A model generated the notes under the pieces. That model saw nothing but the letters and a program-made list of their open reading frames with translations, had not been told where the DNA came from and made no database searches. Made by a program: the position numbers and the translations under genes. A DNA stretch of 64,000 nt from Propionicicella superfundia DSM 22317 (GTDB taxonomy: Bacteria > Actinomycetota > Actinomycetes > Propionibacteriales > Propionibacteriaceae), in NCBI RefSeq assembly GCF_000423465.1, contig NZ_KE384020.1:79409-143408 (forward strand). Direction: 5' to 3'. Below, piece after piece: positions 9,634-19,083 of the stretch. Numbering within the stretch: position 1 is the first letter of the stretch; every line of letters starts with the position of its first letter.

Positions 9634-11066
9634 TCGGAGGCCTCCGGTACGGATGCCGGGAACTCTCACCCCGTTATTCGCAGTACGTCGACGACGATGC
9701 GGGTCCCCTTCTCACCGACGTCATCGAGCGCCATCTGCTCACCTGCGAGTCCTGCACAGCCGAGGTCGTCGCGTTGCGGCGCGTGCGCGACCGGCTCAAC
9801 GCCACGGGGGAGCCGGGCACGGCCGACGGAGGCCTCACGACACGGCTCGTCTCGATCGCGGGTCCCGAGGCAAGCCGGCCCCTGGCCCTCAGGGCGGGGC
9901 AGGGCCCTCTTCCCACGCGCGCGCAGGCGCGGCGGCGGCTCGTCGCCGCCGGCGTCCTGTTCACGCTGACCGCGATCCTCGCCTGGGGCGGGATCGGGTT
10001 GACCGCCGCCCCGACGCTGCTGGGCGCCGAGGACCTGGCCGACGAGGACCGCACGGAGTTCACCACCGTCCTCAACAGCACGCCGTTGGAGATGCCGGTC
10101 GTGGTCGCGCTGCTGGCCGTCGGGCCCGACACCGTGGGCCAGCCCACGTCCGCCGCGACCGCGGCGGTGTTCCGCCGGGACACCCCCCTCGCGCAGCCGG
10201 CCGCCGCGCTCACGCGTGCCGTGGCGCAGCAGGTGCAGTCCCACGGGACGGCCCGGGTCACGCTGCGCACGGCCGACGGCTACCGGACCGCGACCGCGAC
10301 CGTGGCGGTCGGCGCGGGCGCGGCGACCGTCGAGGTGTTCGACGCGGCCGGCGACGTGGCCCACCACGGCTATCTGCCCCGCGGGTCGGTCGACCTGCCC
10401 GACTGGCTCGCCGGCTCCTACACCCTGTCGGGCTGGTCCGGCGCCGCCGAGGTGGCCGGGCGGGTCGCGACCGTCGTCGAGGCGTCCCTGCCGAACCGCG
10501 TGGTGGCGCGCTGGTGGCTGGACGAGGCGACCGGGACGGTCCTGTGGCTGGAGCGGTACGCCCCCGACGGAGCCGTCACGTTGTCCGCCGGGTACACCGA
10601 CTTCTTCCCGACCGCCGTCGCGGACGGCTCCGTCAGCAGCTCGCTGCTGCGGCAGGGCGACGACACGATCATGTCGGAGGACCAGCAGTGCCCGAAGGGG
10701 TGGACGTGCGCCGACACCGTCCACGGCTTGCCGCTGGTCGGGCGGGTGGCCGACCGGCTCGAGGATCCGACGAGCATCCAGTCCGTGTACAGCGACGGGG
10801 TGACGACAGTGTCGGTGCGGCAGCGCCGAGGGACGCTGTCCGGGATCCCCGACGGGTTCACCCGCAGCGCCGACAGCCTGGTCGCCGACGGGCTTCCCGC
10901 CACGGTGATGTGGCAGAGCGGTGCCAGCGTCTACACGGTCACGACCAACGACTGCCTCACCGTCGCCCGCGAGGTCGCCGCCGCGCTGCCCCACGACCAG
11001 GGGTTCGGCACCGACCTGCTGAGCCGTGTCGTCGCGGGCTGGGCGGACATCGTGGAGCGGATGTAG
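9630..11066 (+). CDS. Membrane anti-sigma factor with RseB-like extracytoplasmic domain
   Basis: A 478-residue protein. Residues 1-50 form a zinc-binding anti-sigma domain: H35-x3-C39-x2-C42 in [10 protein letters not shown]. One hydrophobic segment lies at about 105-130 ([21 protein letters not shown], read in part). The large outside domain contains [20 protein letters not shown] and YTDFFP, similar to the MucB/RseB lipid-sensing fold. The start is the GTG at 9630, which overlaps the sigE stop. Mycobacterial RseA is much shorter, so this looks like sensor and anti-sigma factor in one chain. It should sequester SigE at the membrane and release it under envelope stress. Confidence 0.82.
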   Translation: MIGGLRYGCRELSPRYSQYVDDDAGPLLTDVIERHLLTCESCTAEVVALRRVRDRLNATGEPGTADGGLTTRLVSIAGPEASRPLALRAGQGPLPTRAQARRRLVAAGVLFTLTAILAWGGIGLTAAPTLLGAEDLADEDRTEFTTVLNSTPLEMPVVVALLAVGPDTVGQPTSAATAAVFRRDTPLAQPAAALTRAVAQQVQSHGTARVTLRTADGYRTATATVAVGAGAATVEVFDAAGDVAHHGYLPRGSVDLPDWLAGSYTLSGWSGAAEVAGRVATVVEASLPNRVVARWWLDEATGTVLWLERYAPDGAVTLSAGYTDFFPTAVADGSVSSSLLRQGDDTIMSEDQQCPKGWTCADTVHGLPLVGRVADRLEDPTSIQSVYSDGVTTVSVRQRRGTLSGIPDGFTRSADSLVADGLPATVMWQSGASVYTVTTNDCLTVAREVAAALPHDQGFGTDLLSRVVAGWADIVERM

Positions 11067-11076
11067 CCTCGTCCTT

Positions 11077-11415
11077 GTGGGCGGCACGGAGATCTTCTTC
11101 CTCGTGGTGCTCGGGGTCGTCATCTTCGGCCCCGAGAAGCTGCCCGACCTCGCGCGCAAGAGCGCCCGGGTCGTCCACTACCTGCGGGGCGTCGCCAACA
11201 ATGCCCGGCACACTCTCAACGACGAGCTCGGTCCCGAGTTCGCCGGAATGGACCTGGGCGATCTGAACCCGCGGACCTTCGTCCAGAAGCACCTGCTCGC
11301 CGAGGGCGAGCCCGTGACACAGGAGATCCGGTCGCTCGCCGACGACATCAAGGCCCCGGTCCCCGCCCCGCCCCGCCCCCCCGTCCGCCCGGCCTTCGAC
11401 TCCGAGGCCACCTGA
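11077..11415 (+). CDS. tatB: Twin-arginine translocase subunit TatB
   Basis: A 112-residue TatA/B-family protein. One N-terminal transmembrane helix (EIFFLVVLGVVIFGPEKLP) has the F-G-P hinge, followed by an amphipathic helix and a proline-rich tail. Position behind sigE and the anti-sigma gene matches tatB in mycobacteria. GTG at 11077 is chosen because it lies 7 nt after TAGCCT (11064-11069) and gives the normal N-terminus; an upstream in-frame start would run through the anti-sigma gene. Confidence 0.88.
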   Translation: MGGTEIFFLVVLGVVIFGPEKLPDLARKSARVVHYLRGVANNARHTLNDELGPEFAGMDLGDLNPRTFVQKHLLAEGEPVTQEIRSLADDIKAPVPAPPRPPVRPAFDSEAT

Positions 11416-11472
11416 CGTCCGACGCCTGGCGCGATCGTGCCGCGGGCGGCCTGTGAGGAGTACCCTCCACTC

Positions 11473-12735
11473 GTGAACGAGCTCGGCACCGCGATCTTCC
11501 TGTCGCGCATCGTGGGACTGCCCGTGCTGGACGGATCAGGGGATCAGATCGGCACGGTGCGCGATGTCGTCATCCAGTCCCGGATCGCCCGCCCTCCCAG
11601 GGCGCAGGGGCTCGTCGTCGAACTGTTCGCACGGCGCCGGATCTTCGTCCCGATGCTGCGGATCCACCACATCGACGCCCAGCAGATCACCATCTCCGGT
11701 GTCGTGAACACGCTGCGCTTCCAGATCCGCGAGTCCGAGGTCCTCGTGATCGAGAACCTGATCGACCGCACGATCACGCCCCGCGGCGGGGACCGGCCCG
11801 AGACGGTGTTCGACGTGTCCATGAAACTCGTCCGCAAGGGGGAGTGGGAGCTGTTCGAGGTGGCGCTGCGGGAAGCGTCGCGGCGTCCCTTCTCCCGTGG
11901 GCACGTGCGCATCGTGCCGTGGAGCGACGTCCCCGACTTCGTCCTGTACTCCGAGCAGAGCGCCGACCACGTCGTTGCCAAGCTCGTGGACATGAAGCCC
12001 GCCGATGTGGCGCGCGAACTGCACTCCATGGCGCCCGACCGGCGGGCCGCGGTGGCCAAGGCGATGGACGACTCCACTCTCGCCGAGGCGCTCGAGGAAC
12101 TGCCGGAGCGGGAGCAGGTGCTCCTCATCTCCGTGCTCGACATCGAGCGCGCGGCGGACGTCCTGGAGGAGATGGACCCCGACGACGCGGCCGACCTGAT
12201 CGCCGAGCTCGCCCCCGACGTGGCCGAGCGGATGCTGTCGCGGATGCAGCCGGAGGATGCGCAGGACGTCCGCCGGCTGCTGACCTATCCGCAGGCCACG
12301 GCGGGCGGCCTGATGACACCGGAACCGGTCATCATCGCGTCGGACGCCACGGTGGCCGACGCCCTGTCCCTGCTGCGGGCCGAAGACCTCCCGCCGGCAC
12401 TGGCGGCGATGGCGTTCGTCGTGCGCCCGCCGCTCGATGCGCCCACCGGCCGGTTCGTCGGCGGCGTCCACATCCAGCGGCTGCTGCGCGAGCCGCCGTC
12501 GGACATGGCGGCACGTTTCGTGGACCCGCTGCTCGAACCGCTCCCGCCCGACGCCGACATCGCGTTCGTGAGCCGCTATTTCGCGACGTACGATCTCGTG
12601 TGCGCACCGGTGGTCGACGAGGATCAGCGTCTGCTGGGGGCGGTCACGGTGGATGATGTTCTCGACCATCTGCTCCCCGACGACTGGCGGGGGATCCAGT
12701 TGGGCACGTCGCGACGGGAGGTGAGCAGTGGCTAG
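11473..12735 (+). CDS. Soluble PRC-barrel / MgtE N-domain / CBS protein
   Basis: A 420-residue cytoplasmic protein without membrane segments. An N-terminal PRC-barrel-like part (FLSRIVGLPVLDGSGDQIG) is followed by MgtE intracellular N-domain repeats (residues about 170-270, e.g. EEMDPDDAADLIAELAPDVA) and two CBS motifs (from TAGGLMTPEPVII to the C-terminus). MgtE transporters carry these domains ahead of a pore, which is missing here. GTG at 11473 has GAGGAG 12 nt upstream. It overlaps the DUF1003 gene by 8 bp, so the two products may work together. A Mg2+-sensing role is inferred. Confidence 0.85.
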   Translation: MNELGTAIFLSRIVGLPVLDGSGDQIGTVRDVVIQSRIARPPRAQGLVVELFARRRIFVPMLRIHHIDAQQITISGVVNTLRFQIRESEVLVIENLIDRTITPRGGDRPETVFDVSMKLVRKGEWELFEVALREASRRPFSRGHVRIVPWSDVPDFVLYSEQSADHVVAKLVDMKPADVARELHSMAPDRRAAVAKAMDDSTLAEALEELPEREQVLLISVLDIERAADVLEEMDPDDAADLIAELAPDVAERMLSRMQPEDAQDVRRLLTYPQATAGGLMTPEPVIIASDATVADALSLLRAEDLPPALAAMAFVVRPPLDAPTGRFVGGVHIQRLLREPPSDMAARFVDPLLEPLPPDADIAFVSRYFATYDLVCAPVVDEDQRLLGAVTVDDVLDHLLPDDWRGIQLGTSRREVSSG

Positions 12736-13264
12736 CGCGCAGGCGAAGCTCAATACCCCGGGTGGCCGTCGCCGATGGGGCCCCCGGCGCAGGATGGACA
12801 GCGATTCGTTCGGGAGGTTCGCCGAGGGCGTCGCACGGTACATGGGCACGGCGAACTTCGTCATGTGGATGACCGTGTTCGTCGTCGTGTGGGTGCTGGC
12901 GAACGTCCTGCTGGTGACCGGGCTGCGATGGGATCCGTACCCGTTCATCCTGCTCAACCTGTTCTTCTCGACCCAGGCGTCGTACGCGGCGCCGCTGATC
13001 CTGCTCGCGCAGAACCGGCAGGAGGCGCGCGACCGGATCAGCTTGGAGAACGACCGCGAGATGGCGGCGCAGTCGCGGGCGGACATGGACTTCCTGGCCC
13101 GCGAGATCGCCTCGCTGAGGCAGAAGGTCAACGACCTCGCCAGCCGCGATTTCGTGCGTTCGGAGCTGCGCGAGCTGGTGGAGGAATTGCGCGAGGACCA
13201 GCGGCAGCCGGACGTCGGCTCCACAGGCGAGCGGCCCGCGTCGTCCCAGGGGGCGTCGTTGTAG
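12728..13264 (+). CDS. DUF1003 membrane protein
   Basis: A 178-residue protein with a basic N-terminus, two hydrophobic segments (about 47-68, FVMWMTVFVVVWVLANVLLV, and about 75-100) separated by a short turn with NLFFSTQASYAAPLILLAQNRQ, the DUF1003 signature, and a charged coiled-coil tail. The start GTG at 12728 lies inside the end of the MgtE-N/CBS gene. The function of DUF1003 is not established; the overlap with an Mg-sensor-like gene suggests a channel or partner role. Confidence 0.85.
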   Translation: MASAQAKLNTPGGRRRWGPRRRMDSDSFGRFAEGVARYMGTANFVMWMTVFVVVWVLANVLLVTGLRWDPYPFILLNLFFSTQASYAAPLILLAQNRQEARDRISLENDREMAAQSRADMDFLAREIASLRQKVNDLASRDFVRSELRELVEELREDQRQPDVGSTGERPASSQGASL

Positions 13265-13274
13265 TCTGGCAGAC

Positions 13275-14429
13275 ATGTCCGACCACGAGCTCCTGCCTGC
13301 TGTCATGGCCGCCCTGGCCACCGTCAACGATCCCGAGATCCGTCGTCCGATCACCGATCTGGACATGGTGGAATCGGTCGACATCGACGAGGCCGGGCAG
13401 GTGTCCGTCTCCGTGCTGCTCACCATCGCCGGGTGTCCGCTGTCGGCGTCCATCCGCGAACTGGTGACCGCGGCGGTCTCCGCGGTTCCCGGGGTGACCG
13501 GTGTGTCGCTGACGCTGGGGGTCATGACCGAGGAGCAGCGCAAGGCGATGCAGACCAAGCTGCGCGGGGGTCGTCCCGAGCCCCGGATCGTCTTCAACGA
13601 ACCCGGAAACCCGACGCAGGTGATCCTGGTGGCCTCGGGGAAGGGAGGCGTCGGCAAGTCCTCGGTGACGGTCAACCTCGCCTCCGCCCTCGCCGCCCGC
13701 GGCCACAAGGTGGGCCTGCTGGACGCCGACATCTACGGCCATTCGATCCCGTCCATGCTGGGCCTGCAGGACGCCGCTCCGACGACCGTCGACGAGACGA
13801 TCATGCCCGTGAGCCTCGGCGACATCCGGGTCATCTCCGTCGGCATGCTCAAGCAGAGCCGCGACCAGGTGATCGCGCTGCGGGGGCCCATGCTGCACAA
13901 GCTGCTGGAGCAGTTGCTGGCCGACGTCTTCTGGGGCGACGTCGACTTCCTGCTGCTCGACCTTCCCCCCGGCACGGGCGACGTGGCCCTGTCGCTCGGC
14001 CAGTTGCTGCCCAGCGCAGAGGTGCTGGTCGTGACGACGCCGCAGCACGCTGCGGCAGAGGTCGCCGAGCGCGCCGGCACCATGGCGTCGATGCTGGAGC
14101 AGCGGGTGATCGGTGTCGTCGAGAACATGGCATACCTCGAGACGACCTGCCCCCACTGCGATACCGTCCACAGGGTCGACGTGTTCGGGTCCGGCGGCGG
14201 CGCGGCGGTCGCCCAGGCGCTGACGAGGCGGCTCGGGTACGAGGTGCCGCTGCTCGGCCAGATCCCCCTCGATCCCGGGCTGCGCGCCGCATCCGACGTC
14301 GGTCTGCCGCTCGTCTCCGCCGACGCCGAACGGGCGGCGTCCCAGGCACTCAACGACGTGGCCGATGCCTTGTCGGCCCGTGAGAAGGACCTCGTCGGCA
14401 AGTCCCTCGGCATCACCCCCGTGCAGTGA
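13275..14429 (+). CDS. mrp: Mrp/NBP35-family P-loop ATPase, iron-sulfur cluster carrier
   Basis: A 384-residue ApbC/Mrp protein. An N-terminal MIP18/DUF59 domain (about 1-100) precedes a deviant Walker A motif GKGGVGKSSVTVN near residue 120. LLDADIYGHSIPSMLG and LLLDLPPGTGD follow. The CPHC motif near residue 295 is the family's cluster-binding cysteine pair. ATG at 13275 lies 7 nt after TAGTCT (13262-13267). It is 10 bp after DUF1003, in the same direction, and 1 bp before the amidotransferase gene. Confidence 0.92.
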   Translation: MSDHELLPAVMAALATVNDPEIRRPITDLDMVESVDIDEAGQVSVSVLLTIAGCPLSASIRELVTAAVSAVPGVTGVSLTLGVMTEEQRKAMQTKLRGGRPEPRIVFNEPGNPTQVILVASGKGGVGKSSVTVNLASALAARGHKVGLLDADIYGHSIPSMLGLQDAAPTTVDETIMPVSLGDIRVISVGMLKQSRDQVIALRGPMLHKLLEQLLADVFWGDVDFLLLDLPPGTGDVALSLGQLLPSAEVLVVTTPQHAAAEVAERAGTMASMLEQRVIGVVENMAYLETTCPHCDTVHRVDVFGSGGGAAVAQALTRRLGYEVPLLGQIPLDPGLRAASDVGLPLVSADAERAASQALNDVADALSAREKDLVGKSLGITPVQ

Positions 14430-14430
14430 C

Positions 14431-15150
14431 GTGACGACCGTCCACATCGTCCTCAACGACTCCGAGGTGCCGCTGGAGCGGTTCGGCCCGTGGCTGGCGC
14501 AGCCGGGTGTGGAACTCGTCGTACACGACCTTCCGGCGGGGGACGCCCTGCCGTCGCCGGATGCCGACGGCATCGTCATCATGGGCGGTCGGCAGAATGC
14601 CTACGCCGACGACGATTCGCCGTTCCTGGCCGAGGTGCGGCGCCTCGTCGTCGAGTGCGTGACGGTGGGTACGCCCGTGCTGGGCGTCTGCCTGGGCGCG
14701 CAGCTCATCGCGGCGGCGACCGGGGGCCGTGTCACGGTCGCCGATCCGCGCGGCGGAGAGCACGGGTACGTGCGGATGCGGGGCACCGCGGCGGGCACGG
14801 CCGATCCTGTGCTGGGGCCCGCGCTGGCGGCCGGCTCGCAGGACGCCGCGTGGGTTCCGGTGATGCACGGCGATGCCGTGACGGAGTTGCCGCCGGGGGC
14901 CGACCTGCTCGCGTCGTCCGATGTCTACGTCCAGGCCTTCCGCGTCGGAAGTGCGATCGGGGTCCAGTTCCACCCCGAGGCGAGCCCCGACCTGCTGGAG
15001 CGCTGGGCGCGGCTGACCGGAGGGGATGCCGCGGCCATCCGCCCCGCCGCGGCTGTGGCCGATCCCGAAGCCGAGGCGGTGGGCGCCGCGCTGGCTCTCG
15101 CCTGGGTGGGCACGCTGCGCCCGGGGGCCGAGAGCCGCCGGGCGGGCTGA
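14431..15150 (+). CDS. Class I glutamine amidotransferase-like protein
   Basis: A 239-residue GATase1 domain protein. The nucleophile elbow GVCLGAQLIA holds the catalytic Cys, and GVQFHPEAS near residue 178 the His-Glu pair. GTG at 14431 is one base after the mrp stop codon region (TGA at 14427-14429), implying tight coupling. Stand-alone GuaA-like amidotransferases of this kind have unknown partners; the substrate cannot be told from the sequence. Confidence 0.82.
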   Translation: MTTVHIVLNDSEVPLERFGPWLAQPGVELVVHDLPAGDALPSPDADGIVIMGGRQNAYADDDSPFLAEVRRLVVECVTVGTPVLGVCLGAQLIAAATGGRVTVADPRGGEHGYVRMRGTAAGTADPVLGPALAAGSQDAAWVPVMHGDAVTELPPGADLLASSDVYVQAFRVGSAIGVQFHPEASPDLLERWARLTGGDAAAIRPAAAVADPEAEAVGAALALAWVGTLRPGAESRRAG

Positions 15151-15246
15151 CTCCGGCGTGCACGCCGGCCGCGTCCGCAGCGCCGAGAGCGTCGCCGCCT
15201 GTGGCTGCGACAAAGCGGCTCGGCGGCGGGCCACTAGGCTGGATAC

Positions 15247-16179
15247 GTGACCTCCTCTCGCGCCCGCCGCACCGTCCTCGCCGTCCCCGGCTCCTCCGAC
15301 CGGTTCATCGCCAAGGCCCGCACGCTCCCCGTGGATGCCCTCTTCCTCGATCTCGAGGATGCCGTGGCGCCGGCCGTGAAGGCGGAGTCGCGGGAGCGCA
15401 TCGTCCAAGCCCTCACCGACGGGGGATTCGCCGCGCCCACCGTGACGGTCCGGGTCAACGACTGGACGAGCCCGTGGACCTACGGCGACGTCATCGAGGT
15501 CGTGTCGGGCGCCGGGGCGCACGTGGACGCGCTCGTCCTGCCGAAGGTGAGCACGCCGGACCACATCCGGGCGCTGGACCTTCTGCTGACCCAGGTGGAG
15601 CGCAACGCCGGCCTGCCGGTGGGCCGGATCGGGATCGAGGCGCAGATCGAGGACGCCGTCGGGCTCCTGCACGTGGCCGCGATCGCCGCGGCGAGCCCGC
15701 GACTGGAGTCGCTCGTGTTCGGCCCCGGGGACTTCATGGCCAGCATGGGCATGGCGTCGCTGAACGTCGGGGCGCAGCCCGACGGGTACGTGGGAGACGC
15801 GTTCCATCACGTGCTCATGTCGATCCTTGTGGCAGCACGCGCGCATGGGCTGCAGGCCATCGACGGGCCGTTCGTGGCGATTCGCGATGTCGAGGGGTTC
15901 ACCGCATCCGCACGGCGGTCTGCGGCTCTCGGCTACGACGGCAAGTGGGTGCTGCACCCCGCGCAGGTCGAGGCCGGCAATGTCGTGTTCACCCCGCCCG
16001 CGGCCGACATCGAGCGAGCCCACCGCATCATGGCCGCCTACGCCGAGGCGACCGCCGCCGCGGGGGGTGCCGTCGGCGCGATCGTCGTCGACGACGAGAT
16101 GGTCGACGAGGCGGGTGTGAAGGTGGCGCAGGCGACCCTCGCGAAGGCCCGCGCAGCCGGTCTCGGGACCACGCCATGA
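15247..16179 (+). CDS. HpcH/HpaI aldolase / citrate lyase beta-like protein
   Basis: A 310-residue TIM-barrel CoA-ester lyase of the CitE/malyl-CoA lyase family. VPGSSDRFIAKA opens the barrel, LDLEDAVAP carries metal-ligand acidic residues, and FGPGDFMASMGM lies near residue 158. No citF or citD genes are nearby, so true citrate lyase is unlikely; a malyl- or citramalyl-CoA lyase/thioesterase role fits better. GTG at 15247 follows TAGGCT (15235-15240) by 6 nt, a clear leaderless arrangement. Confidence 0.85.
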   Translation: MTSSRARRTVLAVPGSSDRFIAKARTLPVDALFLDLEDAVAPAVKAESRERIVQALTDGGFAAPTVTVRVNDWTSPWTYGDVIEVVSGAGAHVDALVLPKVSTPDHIRALDLLLTQVERNAGLPVGRIGIEAQIEDAVGLLHVAAIAAASPRLESLVFGPGDFMASMGMASLNVGAQPDGYVGDAFHHVLMSILVAARAHGLQAIDGPFVAIRDVEGFTASARRSAALGYDGKWVLHPAQVEAGNVVFTPPAADIERAHRIMAAYAEATAAAGGAVGAIVVDDEMVDEAGVKVAQATLAKARAAGLGTTP

Positions 16180-16246
16180 CCTCGCCATCCACCCGCGCCG
16201 GGCGGCCGCCGCGGACGTCCCCCCACTCACAGACACGGAGTCCCTC

Positions 16247-16741
16247 ATGACACAGCCCGCCGCCGAATCCCCGTTCGATCTCGCCTTCCCGCAGTCCATC
16301 GCCACGTATCCCACGTACGCCGAGGCGCAACGGGCCGTCGATTTCCTCTCCGACGAGAAGTTCCCCGTCGAGAACCTCGCGATCGTGGGCACCGACCTGC
16401 GGCTCATGGAGCGCGTCACCGGGCGCCGGACATGGGGCACCGTCCTCCGCGACGGGGCGATCAACGGCCTGGGCACAGGCCTGCTCGTCGCGCTCCTGTT
16501 CTTCCTCTTCTTTCCGGGCAGCACGCTCCTGCTGTTCGTGTCGGCCCTGCTCATCGGCGTGGTCATCTCGGTGATCTTCGGAGCTGTCGCGTACGCGCTG
16601 AGCTCCGGTCGCCGCGACTTCAACTCGATCGCCAAGACCGTGGCGACGAGCTACGAGGTGCTGTGCGAGCACAAGGTCGCCGAGCAGGCGCGCGAGATGC
16701 TGCTGCGCCTGCCGGGCGCCCGCGCGGCCGAGTTCGAGTAG
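16247..16741 (+). CDS. General stress protein 17M-like membrane protein
   Basis: A 164-residue protein. Residues about 14-60 (TYPTYAEAQRAVDFLSDEKF, then LAIVGTDLRLMERVTG) match the YflT/general stress protein 17M domain. Two hydrophobic, glycine-containing segments at about 78-120 follow, then a soluble tail. Relatives are stress-inducible in some bacteria but have no known activity. It starts 67 bp after the CitE-like gene in the same direction. Confidence 0.8.
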   Translation: MTQPAAESPFDLAFPQSIATYPTYAEAQRAVDFLSDEKFPVENLAIVGTDLRLMERVTGRRTWGTVLRDGAINGLGTGLLVALLFFLFFPGSTLLLFVSALLIGVVISVIFGAVAYALSSGRRDFNSIAKTVATSYEVLCEHKVAEQAREMLLRLPGARAAEFE

Positions 16742-16761
16742 GCCGTTCCCTTCCGGAGGGT

Positions 16762-16825
16762 CCGCCGAACGCTCCCGAACTGCCGAAAAGCCGCGACAAT
16801 CCGGCAGGAACGGAGCGTTCGGCGG
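16762..16825. repeat. Palindromic intergenic repeat, copy A
   Basis: A perfect 14-bp outer inverted repeat (16762-16775 and 16812-16825, arm CCGCCGAACGCTCC) encloses inner TGCCG/CGGCA arms. It lies between the convergent stress protein and trpB-like genes and could act as a terminator. Related copies are at 50342-50404 and 53537-53598. Confidence 0.8.
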
Positions 16826-16831
16826 GCCTGC

Positions 16832-18142
16832 TCAGGAGTCGAGCATGTCGCCCGACAGGTACTCCGCGTAGGCGGGCAGGTCGAGTTGACCGTTGCCCGA
16901 CACCCCGATGAGGATGACCGGCGACTCGCCGGCCTCGGTGGCCCGGCGCGCCTCACGCAGCGCCCCCGCGATCGCGTGGTTGGACTCCGACGCGGGGACG
17001 ATGCCCTCCGCGTTCGCGAACAGGACACCGGCGGCGAACGCCTCGCGCTGCTTGATCGCGATCGCCTCCAGCAGGCCCTCGTGGTAGGCGTGGCTGACCA
17101 GCGGAGCCATCCCGTGGTAGCGCAGCCCGCCCGCGTGGACGGGGTCGGGGACGAACTCGGCACCGAGCGAGTACATCTTCAGCAGTGGCGTCAGGTGCGC
17201 CGTGTCGCCGAAGTCGTAGGTGTATTCGCCCTCGGTGAGCGACGGGGCGGCCTTCGGCTCACACGCCACGATGCGCGTCGCGGAGCGTCCCTCGAGGTTC
17301 TCGCGGATGAACGGGAAGCTGAGCCCGGCGAGGTTCGATCCGCCGCCGGCGCATCCGAACAGGACGTCGACCTGCTCCTCGTCGAACATCCCGATCTGCG
17401 TCAGCGCCTCCTGGCCGATGACGGTCTGGTGGAGCAGGACGTGGTTCAGCACGCTGCCGAGGGAGTAGTTCGCGTCCGGATCGCCCGCTGCGACCTCCAC
17501 CGCCTCGCTGATCGCCATGCCGAGACTCCCGGACGTGTCCGGGAAGCGCTCTCGCAGGGCGCGCCCGGTCTCGGTCACCTCGGACGGGCTGGCCGTCACG
17601 CGAGCGCCGTAGGTCTCCATGAGCATCCGGCGGTACGGCTTGCCGTCGTACGAGCCGCGCACCTGCCACACGTCGCAGGCGAGTCCGAACGCCTGACACG
17701 CGAACGCCAGCGCCGAGCCCCACTGGCCCGCGCCCGTCTCGGTCGCGAGCCGCTTGATGCCGGCCTGCGCGTTGTAGTAGGCCTGTGCGACGGCGCTGTT
17801 GGTCTTGTGACTGCCGACGGGGCTCGCGCCCTCGTACTTGTAGTAGATCCGTGCCGTCGTCCCCAGCGCCTCCTCCAGCCGCACGGCCCGCCGCAGCGGG
17901 GACGGCCGCCACAGGCGGTAGAGCTCACGCACCGGAGCGGGGATCTCGATCCACCGCTCGGTGCTGGCCTCCTGGAGGATCAGGCCCATCGGGAAGATCG
18001 CCGCGAGGTCGTCGGGCACGAGCGGTTCCCGCGTGCCGGGGTGCAGCGGCGGCGGCGGAGGAGTCGGGAAGTCGGCGACGATGTTGTACCAGTGCGTCGG
18101 GATCTGGGACTCGTCGAGAACGGCGGTGGTCATGGAAGTCAC
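16832..18142 (-). CDS. TrpB2-type PLP-dependent tryptophan synthase beta-like protein
   Basis: A 436-residue protein of the TrpB2 (TIGR01415) branch. It has the longer N-terminal extension (WYNIVADFPTPPPPPLHPGT) and SPVGSHKTNSAVAQAY, whose Lys forms the Schiff base. GCAGGGSNLAG binds the phosphate. No trpA is nearby; TrpB2 enzymes can condense indole and serine without TrpA. GTG at 18142 is chosen because TAGTCT lies 6 nt upstream, two codons before an in-frame ATG. Confidence 0.9.
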   Translation of the reverse strand: MTSMTTAVLDESQIPTHWYNIVADFPTPPPPPLHPGTREPLVPDDLAAIFPMGLILQEASTERWIEIPAPVRELYRLWRPSPLRRAVRLEEALGTTARIYYKYEGASPVGSHKTNSAVAQAYYNAQAGIKRLATETGAGQWGSALAFACQAFGLACDVWQVRGSYDGKPYRRMLMETYGARVTASPSEVTETGRALRERFPDTSGSLGMAISEAVEVAAGDPDANYSLGSVLNHVLLHQTVIGQEALTQIGMFDEEQVDVLFGCAGGGSNLAGLSFPFIRENLEGRSATRIVACEPKAAPSLTEGEYTYDFGDTAHLTPLLKMYSLGAEFVPDPVHAGGLRYHGMAPLVSHAYHEGLLEAIAIKQREAFAAGVLFANAEGIVPASESNHAIAGALREARRATEAGESPVILIGVSGNGQLDLPAYAEYLSGDMLDS

Positions 18143-18204
18143 AAGGTGAGACTAGCGATCCCGCACCGTGGCGCGAGGCCGTTCCGGATCCGCGGATCGC
18201 GGCG

Positions 18205-19083
18205 TCACAGCCACTTGTTGCGGCGGAAGGCGAAGAAGATCGTCAGCATCAGCACGGCCATCACCACGAGGACGACGTAGTAGCCGTACGGCGTCGCCAG
18301 TTCGGGCATGTGCTGGAAGTTCATCCCGTAGATCCCGGCGATGGCGGTGGGGACCGCGAGGATGCCGACGGCGGCCGAGATCTTCCGCATGTCCTGGTTG
18401 TCGGCCACCGACTGCCGCGCCAGGGCCGCCTGAAGCACCGTCGACAGGATGTCGTCGAACGACGTGAGCGCCTCACGCACCTCCACATGGTGATCGCTCA
18501 CCTCGCGGAAGTAGGCCCTGGCTTCGAGAGGGATGTTCGGCAGATCCTTCTGCGCCAGGGTCAGCAGCGGAAGCGCCACCGGCATCGCGCAGCGGCGGAA
18601 CTCGATGAGTTCGCGCTTCAGCAGGTACGCGCGGTCGATACGCCCGGTGCCGGAGTCGGCGAAGACCATCTCCTCGACCTCGTCGACGTCCTCCTCCATC
18701 TCGGCCGCCACGCGGGCGTAGTCGTCGACGACGCCGTCGAGGATCTCGTAGAGGATCCGCCAGGTTCCCTGGGCGAGCTGTTCGGGGTGCCGCTCCAGGC
18801 GGGAGCGCACCGCGCGCATCTGGGCCGGGCCCTTGCGGCGGACCGTGAGGACGAAGTGCGAGGTCAGGAACACCATCACCTGTCCGGTCGTGACGATCTC
18901 GGCCGCGTCGGCGATGGTGGCGTGGTCGACGTAGGCGGCTGTCGAGACGACCAGGAAGATCGTGTCCTCGAACACCTCCAGCTTCGATCGATCGTGCCCG
19001 TTCACGGCGTCGTCCACCACGAGCGGGTGTATCCCGAAGAAGTCGGCGAACCAGGCGAGGTCGTCATCGGACGGATCCTTCAT
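18205..19083 (-). CDS. corA: CorA-type divalent cation transporter (N-terminus in another frame)
   Basis: The open frame gives 292 residues of a CorA-family Mg2+/Co2+ channel. Two C-terminal membrane segments flank the signature GIYGMNF (near residue 255), and the protein ends RRNKWL. ATG at 19083 is an internal methionine: the frame continues upstream as GLIWVGMKDPSD, the normal CorA context, but has no start codon. A separate frame upstream (ATG at 19217) supplies a plausible N-terminus, so a 1-nt deletion near 19126-19131 is suspected. It follows pepP on the same strand. Confidence 0.85.
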   Translation of the reverse strand: MKDPSDDDLAWFADFFGIHPLVVDDAVNGHDRSKLEVFEDTIFLVVSTAAYVDHATIADAAEIVTTGQVMVFLTSHFVLTVRRKGPAQMRAVRSRLERHPEQLAQGTWRILYEILDGVVDDYARVAAEMEEDVDEVEEMVFADSGTGRIDRAYLLKRELIEFRRCAMPVALPLLTLAQKDLPNIPLEARAYFREVSDHHVEVREALTSFDDILSTVLQAALARQSVADNQDMRKISAAVGILAVPTAIAGIYGMNFQHMPELATPYGYYVVLVVMAVLMLTIFFAFRRNKWL

